Shown here in pieces: positions 40,674-49,753 of a stretch of 64,000 nucleotides of DNA. Source of the stretch: Mycobacterium sp. 1245111.1. Lineage in GTDB: Bacteria > Actinomycetota > Actinomycetes > Mycobacteriales > Mycobacteriaceae. The notes under the pieces were generated by a model that saw only the letters and a list, made by a program, of their open reading frames with translations, searched no databases and was not told where the DNA came from. The stretch is from the NCBI RefSeq assembly GCF_001673405.1, contig NZ_LZLV01000153.1, positions 109,462 to 173,461 on the forward strand. The letters run 5' to 3'. Numbering within the stretch: position 1 is the first letter of the stretch; each line of letters opens with the position of its first letter. The translations under genes were made by a program, and so were the position numbers.

Positions 40674-41996
40674 TCATAGCGCGCCTTTCAGCACGGGGCG
40701 CAGGATGGATTCGATGGTGTCGAACTCGGGTTGCCCGCTGATCAGCGGCGGCGCGATGACGACGACGGGGTCGCCGCGGTCATCGGTCCGGCAGTAGAGC
40801 CCGGCGTCGAATAGCGACGACGCGATGTGCGGCAACAGTTTTGCGGCCTGCTCGCGGGGGAAGGTTTCGCGGGTAGCCCGGTTCTTGACCAACTCGATCG
40901 CGTAGAAGTAACCCTCGCCGCGGACGTCGCCGACGATCGGCAGGTCGTACAGCCGCTCCAACGTTGCTCGCAGCGCCGGCGCCTGACGCTTGACGTTGGC
41001 GTTGATGCCCTCGCGCTCGAAGATGTCGAGGTTGGCCAGCGCGACCGCCGCCGACACCGGATGGCCGCCGAACGTGTAGCCGTGCGGGAACACCGTCGCG
41101 CCGTCGTCGAACGGTTCGAACAGCCGGTCGCTGGCGACCATCGCGCCGATCGGCGAGTACCCCGACGTCAGGCCTTTGGCGCAGGTGATGACGTCGGGCT
41201 GGTAGCCAAAGTCGGTGCAGGCGAACATCGATCCGATCCGGCCCCAGGCGCAGATCACCTCGTCGGACACCAGCAACACGTCGTAGTGGTCGCAGATCTC
41301 GCGTACCCGCTCGAAGTAGCCCGGTGGCGGCGGGATGGAGCCGCCGGCATTCTGCACCGGTTCGAGGAACACCGCGGCGACGGTATCGGGCCCTTCGAAT
41401 TCGATCGCCTCGGCGATCCGGTCGGCCGCCCATTGCCCGAATGCCTTTGGGTCGGAACACAATAACTCGGGCGCGCGGTAGATGTTTGTGTTCGGCACGC
41501 GGACTCCGCCGGGCGTCAGCGGCTCGAAGGGCGTCTTGTAGGCCGGCAGGCCGGTGATCGCGAGCGCTCCGTGCTGGGTGCCGTGGTAGGCGACGGCACG
41601 CGAAATCACCTTGTACTTGCCGGGTTTGCCGGTCAGCTTGTAGAACTGCTTGGCCAGTTTCCACGCCGCCTCGACGGCCTCGCCCCCGCCGGTAGTGAAG
41701 AACACGCGATTCAGGTCGCCCGGGGCGTAGCCGGCGATCCGGTCGGCCAATTCGATCGCGGGCGCAGTCGCGTACCCCCACAGCGGAAAGTAGGCCAGCG
41801 TGCCGGCCTGGCGGGCGGCCGCCTCGGCCAGCTCGGCGCGGCCGTGCCCGACCTGCACAACGAACAGTCCGGACAGGCCGTCGAGGTAACTCTTGCCGGC
41901 GTCGTCGAAGATCGTCACGCCCTCGCCGCGGGCGATGATCGGCGGCCTGATGTCCGGGCCGTGCTTGGCGAAATGCAGCCAAAGGTGATCAGTCAT
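40674..41996 (-). CDS. Class III PLP aminotransferase (Rv3329-like)
   Basis: The protein has 440 residues. SYLDGLSGLFVVQVGHGRAE, FFTTGGGEAVEAAWKLAKQ, RAVAYHGTQHGALAITG and the PLP-binding Lys in VITCAKGLTSGYSPIGAM define a class III aminotransferase of the omega-amino-acid:pyruvate group. The amino donor is unknown; polyamine or beta-alanine use is plausible. Its ATG overlaps the stop of the MOSC gene upstream by 4 bp. Confidence 0.92.
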   Translation of the reverse strand: MTDHLWLHFAKHGPDIRPPIIARGEGVTIFDDAGKSYLDGLSGLFVVQVGHGRAELAEAAARQAGTLAYFPLWGYATAPAIELADRIAGYAPGDLNRVFFTTGGGEAVEAAWKLAKQFYKLTGKPGKYKVISRAVAYHGTQHGALAITGLPAYKTPFEPLTPGGVRVPNTNIYRAPELLCSDPKAFGQWAADRIAEAIEFEGPDTVAAVFLEPVQNAGGSIPPPPGYFERVREICDHYDVLLVSDEVICAWGRIGSMFACTDFGYQPDVITCAKGLTSGYSPIGAMVASDRLFEPFDDGATVFPHGYTFGGHPVSAAVALANLDIFEREGINANVKRQAPALRATLERLYDLPIVGDVRGEGYFYAIELVKNRATRETFPREQAAKLLPHIASSLFDAGLYCRTDDRGDPVVVIAPPLISGQPEFDTIESILRPVLKGAL

Positions 41997-42649
41997 GTGA
42001 CACGTTGCCGCGCAAAGCGTTTCAACTCGGCTGACAGCGCGTCGGCCTCCAGCAGCACGGGAGCCAGACCCGGGTCTTTCATCCGGGCGGTGAAGGCCAG
42101 TTCGATGGTGACATCGTGGTCGGGGCGGTACTCGATCGTGATGCCGTCACCAGCGCGTACCTGACCCGACGACAGCACCCGGAAATACGCGCCGGGCGCT
42201 CCCGCTTCGGTGAATGTCTTGATCCAATGCGGCCGGTCCAGGAACGACGCGAACGTCCGGCACGGAGTGCGGGGGGCGGAGACTTCCAGCAGCAACGTGC
42301 CGGTCCCGATGCGCCATCGCTCGCCGATCCTGGTCTGGGTCAGGTCGACACCGACCGTGGTGAGGTTCTCGCCGAACATGCCGTTGTCGAGGACGACGCC
42401 GAGTCGTGATTCCCAGGCATCAAGATCTTCGCGGGCGTAGGCATACACCGCCTGGTCGGGTCCGCCGTGCAGCTTGGGATTGCCGATGGTGTCACCGATC
42501 AGGCCACTGGCATCGTGCTGCGCGTGCCCGGGTGGGCGGACCAGGACGGCGTCCTCGACGGGTTGCTTGTCGATGCCGGTCAGCGGCGACCGCGCACGCG
42601 GATCGGGATTGACGCGGGGCCGTGCGACATTGACCGACAAGACGTGCAC
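41993..42649 (-). CDS. MOSC domain protein (YiiM-like)
   Basis: The protein has 218 residues from a GTG at 42649. GDTIGNPKLHGGPDQAVYAY, MFGENLTTVGVDL and the conserved Cys in SAPRTPCRTFASF define the MOSC fold of molybdenum-cofactor sulfurase C-termini and the YiiM group. Such proteins bind Moco or act in N-hydroxylated compound reduction. It is translationally coupled to the aminotransferase and divergent from sigJ. Confidence 0.88.
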   Translation of the reverse strand: MHVLSVNVARPRVNPDPRARSPLTGIDKQPVEDAVLVRPPGHAQHDASGLIGDTIGNPKLHGGPDQAVYAYAREDLDAWESRLGVVLDNGMFGENLTTVGVDLTQTRIGERWRIGTGTLLLEVSAPRTPCRTFASFLDRPHWIKTFTEAGAPGAYFRVLSSGQVRAGDGITIEYRPDHDVTIELAFTARMKDPGLAPVLLEADALSAELKRFARQRVT

Positions 42650-42701
42650 CCGCTCACAATAGCGGCGACACCCACCGGCGATTGAGCGTTACGCTCGTGA
42701 A

Positions 42702-43631
42702 ATGACCTCCGCCCAGGTCAACGAATTCGAAGCGCTGCGGCCCCATCTCATGTCGGTCGCGTACCGCCTGACCGGTACCGTCGCCGACGCCGAAGACATC
42801 GTGCAGGATGCCTGGCTGCGCTGGCAGGGCCACGACGGCGAAATCGCCGATCTGCGAGCGTGGTTGACGACGGTCGTCAGCCGGCTCGGGCTCGATCGCC
42901 TGCGCTCGGCCGCGCACCGGCGGGAAAGCTATGTGGGCCAGTGGCTGCCGGAGCCGGTGGTGACCGGGTTCGACGGCGACGATCCGCTGTCGGTGGTGGT
43001 CGCCAACGAGGATGCCCGGTTCGCGGCGATGGTGGTGCTGGAACGTCTGTCGCCCGATCAGCGTGTCGCGTTCGTCCTGCACGACGGGTTTGCGGTGCCG
43101 TTCGACGAGGTCGCGGAGGTGCTGGGGACAACCGCCGCGGCCGCGCGGCAACTCGCGTCGCGGGCTCGCCGGGCGGTGAGCGCCGAGCCGCCGCCGAAAC
43201 CCGATCCCGCGCACAACGAGGTGGTCGGCAAGCTGATGGCCGCCATCACCGCCGGGGACATGGCCGCCACCGTCGCGCTGTTGCATCCGGGCGTGACGTT
43301 CACCGGCGATTCGAACCGCGTCGCGCCGACCGCGGCCCGCGTCATTCACGGACCCGACAAGGTCGCGCGGTTCCTGTTCGGGCTCGCGCGCCGATACGGG
43401 CCCGCGTTCATGACCACGAGCCAGCTGGCGCTGATCAACGGTGAACTCGGGGCCTACACCGCGGGTTCGCCGGGTGACGACGAGTATCAGGAGATCATGC
43501 CGCGGATCACCGCGATCACCGTGCGCGACGGAAAGGTAAGCGCGCTATGGGATATCGCGAACCCGGACAAGTTCACCGGTTCGCCGCTGGCGAGTCCGCC
43601 CACGGAACGCGACACGAATCGCCCGAGCTGA
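42702..43631 (+). CDS. sigJ: ECF41-type RNA polymerase sigma factor SigJ
   Basis: The protein has 309 residues. Region 2 is LRPHLMSVAYRLTGTVADAE then DIVQDAWLRWQG; region 4 is ERLSPDQRVAFVLHDGFAVP and TTAAAARQLASRARRAV. A C-terminal SnoaL-like domain follows, ending WDIANPDKF, close to the NPDKL motif of ECF41 factors. The usual DGGGK linker motif is changed to GDSNRV. ECF41 factors have no anti-sigma protein; the fused domain controls them. The 3' end overlaps the convergent carboxymuconolactone decarboxylase gene by 59 bp, the partner typical for this group. Confidence 0.93.
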   Translation: MTSAQVNEFEALRPHLMSVAYRLTGTVADAEDIVQDAWLRWQGHDGEIADLRAWLTTVVSRLGLDRLRSAAHRRESYVGQWLPEPVVTGFDGDDPLSVVVANEDARFAAMVVLERLSPDQRVAFVLHDGFAVPFDEVAEVLGTTAAAARQLASRARRAVSAEPPPKPDPAHNEVVGKLMAAITAGDMAATVALLHPGVTFTGDSNRVAPTAARVIHGPDKVARFLFGLARRYGPAFMTTSQLALINGELGAYTAGSPGDDEYQEIMPRITAITVRDGKVSALWDIANPDKFTGSPLASPPTERDTNRPS

Positions 43632-44169
43632 AGCCCTGCTCGGTGATGCCCAGCGCGGAATTCATCCGGGCGCGCATGTTCTCGATTCCGATCTGGTAGG
43701 TCAGCTCGATCACGCCGTCGTCGCCGAAGCGGGCACGCAGATCGGCGACCTGTTCGTCGGTGACGGAGTGCGGATCCGTCGTCATCGCGTCGGCGTAGGC
43801 GACCGCAGCCCGCTCGTCGGCGGTGAAACGCGGTGATGTGGCGTAGTTGTCGATGTCGGTGAGGCGCTCGATGTCGAGCCCGTCCAGGCGCTGCAGCATC
43901 GACCCGAAGTCGACGCACCACGAGCAGCCGACCGTGCGCGCGGTCCAGAACACCGCCAACTCGCGAACATTGGCCGGCAACCGCCGCGATGCCGACTGCA
44001 GCATGCCCTCGTGCACGGCGTTGGCGACCAGCAGCCGTGGATGATGCGCGACGACCGCGAACGGCTCAGGGACTTCGCCGAATCGCCGCTTGGCGTAGCG
44101 GTACATCGCGCGGACCAGCCAGTTGGTTCGTTTCGGGGGCAGTGGTTCGATGCGGGTTTTCTGTGTCAT
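43573..44169 (-). CDS. Carboxymuconolactone decarboxylase / AhpD-like protein
   Basis: The protein has 198 residues. The AhpD-type redox motif is TVGCSWCVDFGSM near residue 75, then ERLTDIDNYATSPRFTADER and VAYADAMTTDPHSVTDEQ. Proteins of the COE class are the conserved neighbours and targets of ECF41 sigma factors such as SigJ. The probable role is protection against peroxide or electrophile stress. It runs opposite to sigJ, with their last 59 bp shared. Confidence 0.87.
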   Translation of the reverse strand: MTQKTRIEPLPPKRTNWLVRAMYRYAKRRFGEVPEPFAVVAHHPRLLVANAVHEGMLQSASRRLPANVRELAVFWTARTVGCSWCVDFGSMLQRLDGLDIERLTDIDNYATSPRFTADERAAVAYADAMTTDPHSVTDEQVADLRARFGDDGVIELTYQIGIENMRARMNSALGITEQGFSSGDSCRVPWADSPAANR

Positions 44170-44209
44170 ACCAATCAGACGAGGCAGCCCGCGAAGGTGT
44201 GACAGGCGC

Positions 44210-45019
44210 TCAGCGGGTGAACATCAGCGCGCGCTTGACCTCTTGGATCGCCTTGGTCACCTCGATGCCCCGCGGGCAGGCGTCGGTGCAGTTGAACGTG
44301 GTGCGGCAGCGCCAGACGCCGTCGACCTCGTTGAGGATGTCGAGCCGCTCGGCGGCGCCCTCGTCGCGGCTGTCGAAGATGAACCGATGCGCGTTGACGA
44401 TCGCGGCCGGGCCGAAGTAGCTGCCCTCGTTCCAGAACACCGGGCAGCTGGTGGTGCACGCCGCGCACAGGATGCACTTGGTGGTGTCGTCGTAGCGGGC
44501 GCGATCGGTCTGGCTCTGAATTCGTTCCCGCGTCGGGGGATTGCCGGACGTGATCAGGTAGGGCTTGACCGCGCGGTAGGCGTCGAAGAACGGCTCCATA
44601 TCGACGATCAAGTCCTTCTCCACCGGCAGGCCGCGGATCGGCTCGATCGTGATCGTGATGCCATTCTTGGACTTGCCCGTCTTGGCCTTGCTGGGCAGTA
44701 GGTCGCGCATCAGCATCTTGCAGGCCAGCCGGTTGACGCCGTTGATCCGCATCGCGTCGGATCCGCAGACGCCGTGCGCGCAGGAGCGCCGGAAGGTCAG
44801 CGTGCCGTCGAGGTAGCTCTTGACGTAGATCAGCAGATTGAGCACCCGGTCGGTCGGTAGGCACGGCACCCGGAAACTCTGCCAGCCACCGGAATCGGCG
44901 TACTGGTCTGGGTTTTCGGGATTGAAGCGGGCGATTTTCAGCGTCACCATCACCGAACCCTCAGGGATAGCGGGCAACGGCGGGTCGCCGACGGGCGCCG
45001 TCTGGGCGTCGGAACTCAT
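44210..45019 (-). CDS. sdhB: Succinate dehydrogenase iron-sulphur subunit
   Basis: The protein has 269 residues. The 2Fe-2S cluster ligands are in RRSCAHGVCGSDA and the later Cys of NRLACKML; the 4Fe-4S and 3Fe-4S sites in CILCAACTTSCP and CTDACP. It passes electrons from SdhA flavin to quinone. The start overlaps the sdhA stop (TGATG). Gene order sdhC-sdhD-sdhA-sdhB matches the Sdh2 operon of mycobacteria. Confidence 0.97.
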   Translation of the reverse strand: MSSDAQTAPVGDPPLPAIPEGSVMVTLKIARFNPENPDQYADSGGWQSFRVPCLPTDRVLNLLIYVKSYLDGTLTFRRSCAHGVCGSDAMRINGVNRLACKMLMRDLLPSKAKTGKSKNGITITIEPIRGLPVEKDLIVDMEPFFDAYRAVKPYLITSGNPPTRERIQSQTDRARYDDTTKCILCAACTTSCPVFWNEGSYFGPAAIVNAHRFIFDSRDEGAAERLDILNEVDGVWRCRTTFNCTDACPRGIEVTKAIQEVKRALMFTR

Positions 45020-46791
45020 CAGTACTTCCGCTCCTTGGGTTCGTAACGGGTCTGCACGACGGGTTTGAAATCCAGCCGGATGTCGCTGAGCAGATCGGGG
45101 CGGTGCTTGTCAGGCCCAATCTCCTTGTAGGCCATGGTGTGCCGCATATAGTTGACGTCATCGCGATTCGGGTAGTCCTCGCGAGCATGGCCGCCGCGAG
45201 ATTCCTTGCGGTTCAACGCTCCGACGACGGTGACTTCGGCGAGCTCCAAGAGGAAGCCGAGCTCGATGGCTTCCAGTAGGTCGCTGTTGAAGCGCTTCCC
45301 CTTGTCGTGCACCGAGATTCGGGAATACCGCTCCTTGAGCGCGTGGATGTCGGTGAGCGCCTGCTTCAGGGTCTCCTCGGTGCGGAACACCGCGGCGTTG
45401 TTGTCCATCGTCTGCTGCAGCGCACCGCGGATGTCGGCGACCCGCTCGTTGCCGTGCTCGGACAGGATGTCGCCGACCCAGCCGGTCACCATCGTGGCCG
45501 GGTTCGGCGGCATCTCGACGAAATCGTGGCCCTTGGCATAGGCGGCCGCGGCGATGCCGGCCCGACGGCCAAAGACGTTGATGTCCAACAGCGAATTGGT
45601 GCCGAGCCGGTTGGCGCCATGCACCGAGACGCAGGCGCATTCGCCGGCGGCGTACAGGCCCGGCACGGTGTTGCTGTTGTCCCGCAACACCTGACCGGTG
45701 ATCGTGGTCGGGATGCCGCCCATCACGTAGTGACACGTCGGGTAGACCGGCACGAGTTCCTTGACGGGGTCGACTCCGAGGTAGGTGCGGGCGAATTCGG
45801 TGATGTCGGGCAGTTTGGCGTTGAGCACCTCTTCGCCGAGATGGCGGACGTCGATGTAGACGTAGTCCTTGTGCGGACCGGCGCCGCGGCCCTCGAGTAC
45901 TTCGCGGACCATCGAACGGGCGACGATGTCGCGGGGCGCCAGGTCGACGATCGTCGGTGCGTAGCGCTCCATGAAGCGTTCGCCGTCGCCGTTGAGCAGC
46001 CGGCCACCCTCGCCGCGCACGGCCTCGGAGATCAAGATGCCCAGCCCGGCCAGGCCGGTCGGGTGGAACTGGTGAAATTCCATGTCTTCCAAGGGAAGCC
46101 CCTTGCGGAACACGATCCCGATGCCGTCCCCGGTCAGCGTGTGCGCGTTCGACGTGGTCTTGTACATTCGGCCCGATCCGCCGGTGGCGAGCACGACGGC
46201 CTTGGCGTGGAAGACGTGAATGTCACCGGTGGCCAGTTCGTATGCCACGACGCCAGTGGCCACCGGGCCGTTCGGGGTCTCGGTGAGCACCAGGTCGAGG
46301 GCGTAGAACTCGTTGAAGAACTCGACGTCGTGTTTGACACAGTTCTGATACAGCGTCTGCAGGATCATGTGGCCGGTACGGTCTGCGGCATAACAGGATC
46401 GGCGCACCGGCGCCTTGCCGTGGTCGCGGGTGTGCCCGCCGAAGCGACGCTGGTCGATGCGGCCTTCGGGGGTGCGGTTGAACGGCATCCCCATCTTCTC
46501 CAGGTCGAGCACCGCGTCGATGGCTTCCTTGCACATCACCTCGACCGCGTCCTGGTCGGCGAGGTAGTCACCGCCCTTGACGGTGTCGAAAGTGTGCCAT
46601 TCCCAGTTGTCGTCTTCGACGTTTGCCAGCGCCGCGCACATGCCGCCCTGTGCCGCGCCGGTGTGGCTGCGGGTCGGGTAGAGCTTCGTCAAAACCGCTG
46701 TGCGGACCCGGGGTCCGGCTTCGACGGCCGCCCTCATCCCGGCTCCGCCGGCGCCGACGATCACCACGTCGTATCGGTGTTCGCTAATCAT
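45019..46791 (-). CDS. sdhA: Succinate dehydrogenase flavoprotein subunit
   Basis: The protein has 590 residues from the ATG at 46791 (MISEHRYDVVIVGAGGAG); upstream frames run into MIRU repeats. FAD dinucleotide fold VVIVGAGGAGMRAA, covalent FAD His in TRSHTGAAQGG, substrate-binding HPTGLAGLG, FMERYAPT and catalytic RSMVREVLEGRG are present. It oxidises succinate to fumarate. Two tandem MIRU copies separate it from sdhD and provide its ribosome site (GGAGG). Confidence 0.97.
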   Translation of the reverse strand: MISEHRYDVVIVGAGGAGMRAAVEAGPRVRTAVLTKLYPTRSHTGAAQGGMCAALANVEDDNWEWHTFDTVKGGDYLADQDAVEVMCKEAIDAVLDLEKMGMPFNRTPEGRIDQRRFGGHTRDHGKAPVRRSCYAADRTGHMILQTLYQNCVKHDVEFFNEFYALDLVLTETPNGPVATGVVAYELATGDIHVFHAKAVVLATGGSGRMYKTTSNAHTLTGDGIGIVFRKGLPLEDMEFHQFHPTGLAGLGILISEAVRGEGGRLLNGDGERFMERYAPTIVDLAPRDIVARSMVREVLEGRGAGPHKDYVYIDVRHLGEEVLNAKLPDITEFARTYLGVDPVKELVPVYPTCHYVMGGIPTTITGQVLRDNSNTVPGLYAAGECACVSVHGANRLGTNSLLDINVFGRRAGIAAAAYAKGHDFVEMPPNPATMVTGWVGDILSEHGNERVADIRGALQQTMDNNAAVFRTEETLKQALTDIHALKERYSRISVHDKGKRFNSDLLEAIELGFLLELAEVTVVGALNRKESRGGHAREDYPNRDDVNYMRHTMAYKEIGPDKHRPDLLSDIRLDFKPVVQTRYEPKERKY

Positions 46792-46893
46792 GGCGCCGCG
46801 CCTCCTCATCGCTTCGCTCTGCATCGTCGCCGGCGCGAATCATGGCGCCGCTCCTCCTCATCGCTTCGCTCTGCATCGTCGCCGGCGCGAATC
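46790..46893 (-). repeat. Tandem pair of short MIRU-type repeats upstream of sdhA
   Basis: Two 52-bp copies (46790-46841 and 46842-46893) differ at one base. Minus strand: GATTCGCGCCGGCGACGATG, CAGAGCGAAGCGATGAGGAGG and so on to GCGCCAT. Each copy carries its own Shine-Dalgarno and ends in an ATG, so the duplication creates an upstream start at 46843 out of frame with sdhA. Confidence 0.88.
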
Positions 46894-46897
46894 ACGG

Positions 46898-47380
46898 TCA
46901 GCCTCCGATGTTGGGGTCGAACGTCAGCAGCACATAGGTCCCGAGCACCAGCGTGAACACCATCGACAACACCAGCAGGCTGTTCAGCCAGAAGCGGGTG
47001 GAGTCCTTGCGGCTGTAATCGTCGATGATGGTGCGCAGGCCGTTGCCGCCGTGCAGCTGGGCCAGCCAGAGCAGCAACAGGTCCCAGGTCTGCCAGAACG
47101 GCGAATGCCACCGCTGCGCAACGTAGTTGAAGTCGATGCGGTAGACGCCGTCCTCCCACATCAGCATCACGAAGAGATGTCCGAGCGCGAGGAACACCAG
47201 CACGATGCCGGAGAACCGCATGAACAGCCAGGCGTATTTCTCGAAGTTCGGCATGCCGCTGCGTCGGCGCGGGGATCGCGGGTTGTCCAGGCCGGCCGGG
47301 CGGTCGTGGCTGCGCTGCCGGACCGGCGCGACCTGGCGCTCTTGAATCTGCGGCCGCGGCTGCAGGGAAGGTGAGCTCAT
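46898..47380 (-). CDS. sdhD: Succinate dehydrogenase membrane anchor subunit D
   Basis: The protein has 160 residues from the ATG at 47380, which overlaps the sdhC stop by 4 bp. A basic N-terminal tail of about 43 residues leads to three helices: WLFMRFSGIVLVFLALGHLF (haem His), a second with WDLLLLWLAQLHGGNGLR, and WLNSLLVLSMVFTLVLGTYV. RxxSG-like FMRFSGI is the quinone-site motif. Confidence 0.94.
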   Translation of the reverse strand: MSSPSLQPRPQIQERQVAPVRQRSHDRPAGLDNPRSPRRRSGMPNFEKYAWLFMRFSGIVLVFLALGHLFVMLMWEDGVYRIDFNYVAQRWHSPFWQTWDLLLLWLAQLHGGNGLRTIIDDYSRKDSTRFWLNSLLVLSMVFTLVLGTYVLLTFDPNIGG

Positions 47381-47805
47381 CGGAAGTGCTCTGTCATGTG
47401 GATGGCGACGACCACCGCGGCGGGCACCACGACCAGCACCCACACGATGCCGATCGCCCACAGCATCTGGCGTTGATAGCGCGGGCCCTGCCCCCAGAAG
47501 TCGATCAGGATGACGCGGATGCCGTTGAGCGCGTGATAGAGCACCGCAGCGACCAGCCCGAGTTCCATCAGGCCGACGAGCGGTGTCTTGTACGTCGAGA
47601 CGACCTCGTTGTAGGCCTGCGGGCTGATCCGGACCAGTGCGGTGTCGAGCACGTGGATGAACAGGAAGAAGAAGACGGTGGCACCTGTGATGCGGTGCAG
47701 GACCCAGGACCACATGCCCGGATCGCCGCGATAAAGGGTTCGGCGCAGACGGCGCATTCGCGAGGTGTGCTCCGGCGAAGCCGGATTCGCGGACGTCGTC
47801 GTCAT
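47377..47805 (-). CDS. sdhC: Succinate dehydrogenase cytochrome b556 subunit
   Basis: The protein has 142 residues from the ATG at 47805 with GGGAGGAG upstream. MWSWVLHRITGATVFFFLFI carries the HRxTG motif, HVLDTALVRISPQ and YHALNGIRVILIDF the haem His and conserved loop; three helices. The N-terminal 30 residues are longer than in the M. tuberculosis annotation, which may start at the internal MWSWV. First gene of sdhCDAB, divergent from cdd. Confidence 0.93.
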   Translation of the reverse strand: MTTTSANPASPEHTSRMRRLRRTLYRGDPGMWSWVLHRITGATVFFFLFIHVLDTALVRISPQAYNEVVSTYKTPLVGLMELGLVAAVLYHALNGIRVILIDFWGQGPRYQRQMLWAIGIVWVLVVVPAAVVVAIHMTEHFR

Positions 47806-48053
47806 CAGCGCTCCTCCCAAAGTGGCGACCCGCGGCGTCCGGCGTCGTCGGCCTTGCGATCGCCACGCCCTGTCGCAGTGGGCTACTCAATTTAGCCCGA
47901 TTAGCGCGGCCGATCAGCCCATTCTCACCGCCGAACGATCCGCGTTGTGTCCGCCGACGCTTTTGCCCGCGCAGAATCTAGGCTGGTTGTGTGAATTAGC
48001 CGACAACGAGCGGGGTTTTCGGATGCATGGCAATTACGTGTGGTGTCGAGACC

Positions 48054-48464
48054 GTGGCTGACGCGATCGACTGGAAGTTGCTGCGCGACAAGGCGACTCA
48101 CGCGGCGCTGGGAGCATACGCGCCCTACTCGAAGTTTCCGGTGGGCGCTTCGGCACTGGTCGACGACGGCCGGGTGATCATCGGCTGCAATGTGGAGAAT
48201 GTCTCATATGGCCTAGGTCTCTGCGCGGAGTGCGCGGTGGTGTGCGCGCTGCATTCGAGCGGCGGCGGCCGACTAGTCGCGCTGGCCTGTGTCGACGGCG
48301 GGGGAGCGCCGCTGATGCCCTGCGGCCGGTGCCGTCAGGTGTTGCTGGAACACGGCGGGCCGGACTTGCTCATCGACCACCCGGACGGGCCGCGGCGGCT
48401 CGGCGATCTGTTGCCGGACGCGTTCGGTCCGCAGGATCTGGCGAATTACCGGGGCCGCGCGTGA
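48054..48464 (+). CDS. cdd: Cytidine deaminase
   Basis: The protein has 136 residues from the GTG at 48054, matching the family N-terminus (DAIDWKLLRDKATHAALGAY); an ATG at 48027 adds nine residues. Zinc and catalytic sites: CNVENVSYGLGLCAECAVV (catalytic Glu in CAE) and MPCGRCRQVLLEHG. It deaminates cytidine and deoxycytidine. The stop overlaps the deoA start (GTGA), beginning a three-gene salvage operon. Confidence 0.95.
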   Translation: MADAIDWKLLRDKATHAALGAYAPYSKFPVGASALVDDGRVIIGCNVENVSYGLGLCAECAVVCALHSSGGGRLVALACVDGGGAPLMPCGRCRQVLLEHGGPDLLIDHPDGPRRLGDLLPDAFGPQDLANYRGRA

Positions 48465-49753
48465 CATTCGACGCGCCGACGGTGATCAGGACCAAACGCG
48501 ACGGGGGGCGGCTGTCCGACGACGCGATCGACTGGGTGATCGACGCCTACACCCGCGGGCAGGTTGCCGACGAGCAGATGTCGGCGCTGCTGATGGCGGT
48601 GTTCCTGCGCGGTATGGATTACGGCGAGACCGCGCGCTGGACCGCGGCCATGGTGGCCTCCGGCGATCGGTTCGATTTCACCGACCTACGGCGCGACGGC
48701 AAACCGGTGCGCACCGTCGACAAACATTCCACCGGCGGGGTGGGCGACAAGATCACCTTGCCGCTGGTGGCGGTGATCGCCGCGTGCGGGGGCGTCGTAC
48801 CGCAGGCCTCCGGCCGCGGACTCGGGCACACCGGCGGGACCCTGGACAAGCTGGAATCGATCGCCGGCTTCACCGGCTCGTTGACCAATGCGCAAGTGCG
48901 GCAACAACTTTGCGACGTCGGCGCGGTGATCTTCGCGGCCGGTCGGCTGGCCCCCGCCGACGCGAAACTCTATGCACTGCGCGACATCACGGCCACCGTC
49001 GAATCGCTGCCGCTGATCGCCAGTTCGGTGATGAGCAAGAAGATCGCCGAAGGAGCCGGTGCCTTGGTGCTCGACGTGAAGGTCGGCTCCGGAGCGCTGA
49101 TGTGCTCGGAAGCCCGATGCCGAGAGCTGGCCGAAACCATGGTCGCGTTGGGCGCCGAACATGGGTTGCCGACGCGTGCGGTGCTGACCGACATGAATCG
49201 GCCGCTGGGCGCGGCGGTCGGCAACGCGCTCGAGGTCGCCGAGGCGCTGGAGGTGTTGGCGGGCGGTGGACCATCCGACGTGGTGGCACTGACCGTGGCT
49301 CTCGCGCGCGAGATGCTCGAGCTCGCCGGCATCGACGGGCCAGATCCAGAACAGACCTTGCGGGACGGGTCGGCGATGGACCGCTTCCGGGCATTGGTGG
49401 CCGCCCAGGGCGGAGACTTGTCCGTGGAATTGCCGGTCGGCAAGTACTCCGAAACGGTGACCGCCGCACGCCACGGCACAATGGGTGACATCGACGCAAT
49501 GGCAGTGGGGCTGGCGGTGTGGCGGCTCGGCGCGGGCAGATCCCGGCCGGGCGACGCGGTTCAGGCCGGCGCCGGGATCCAGATCCATCGCCGTTCCGGC
49601 ACTCCGGTGACGGCCGGCGAGCCGCTGTTCACCCTGTACACCGATACGCCCGAACGGTTTCCGAGCGCGCTCGCCGAGCTGGAGGCGGGCTTCACGGTCG
49701 GTGACACGGCCCCGACCGGACGGCCCCTGATCATCGATCGGATCACCTCATGA
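48461..49753 (+). CDS. deoA: Thymidine phosphorylase
   Basis: The protein has 430 residues from the GTG at 48461. DEQMSALLMAVFLRGMDYGE, the phosphate-binding KHSTGGVGDKITLPL, ASGRGLGHTGGTLDKLESI (family signature) and SSVMSKKIAEGAGALVLDVK are all present. It splits thymidine or deoxyuridine to base and deoxyribose-1-phosphate. Overlaps both neighbours by 4 bp. Confidence 0.96.
   Translation: MTFDAPTVIRTKRDGGRLSDDAIDWVIDAYTRGQVADEQMSALLMAVFLRGMDYGETARWTAAMVASGDRFDFTDLRRDGKPVRTVDKHSTGGVGDKITLPLVAVIAACGGVVPQASGRGLGHTGGTLDKLESIAGFTGSLTNAQVRQQLCDVGAVIFAAGRLAPADAKLYALRDITATVESLPLIASSVMSKKIAEGAGALVLDVKVGSGALMCSEARCRELAETMVALGAEHGLPTRAVLTDMNRPLGAAVGNALEVAEALEVLAGGGPSDVVALTVALAREMLELAGIDGPDPEQTLRDGSAMDRFRALVAAQGGDLSVELPVGKYSETVTAARHGTMGDIDAMAVGLAVWRLGAGRSRPGDAVQAGAGIQIHRRSGTPVTAGEPLFTLYTDTPERFPSALAELEAGFTVGDTAPTGRPLIIDRITS

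Noticed and set aside
45307..46956. 549-codon open frame opposite sdhA
   Set aside because: Shadow of sdhA; no domain or start signal.
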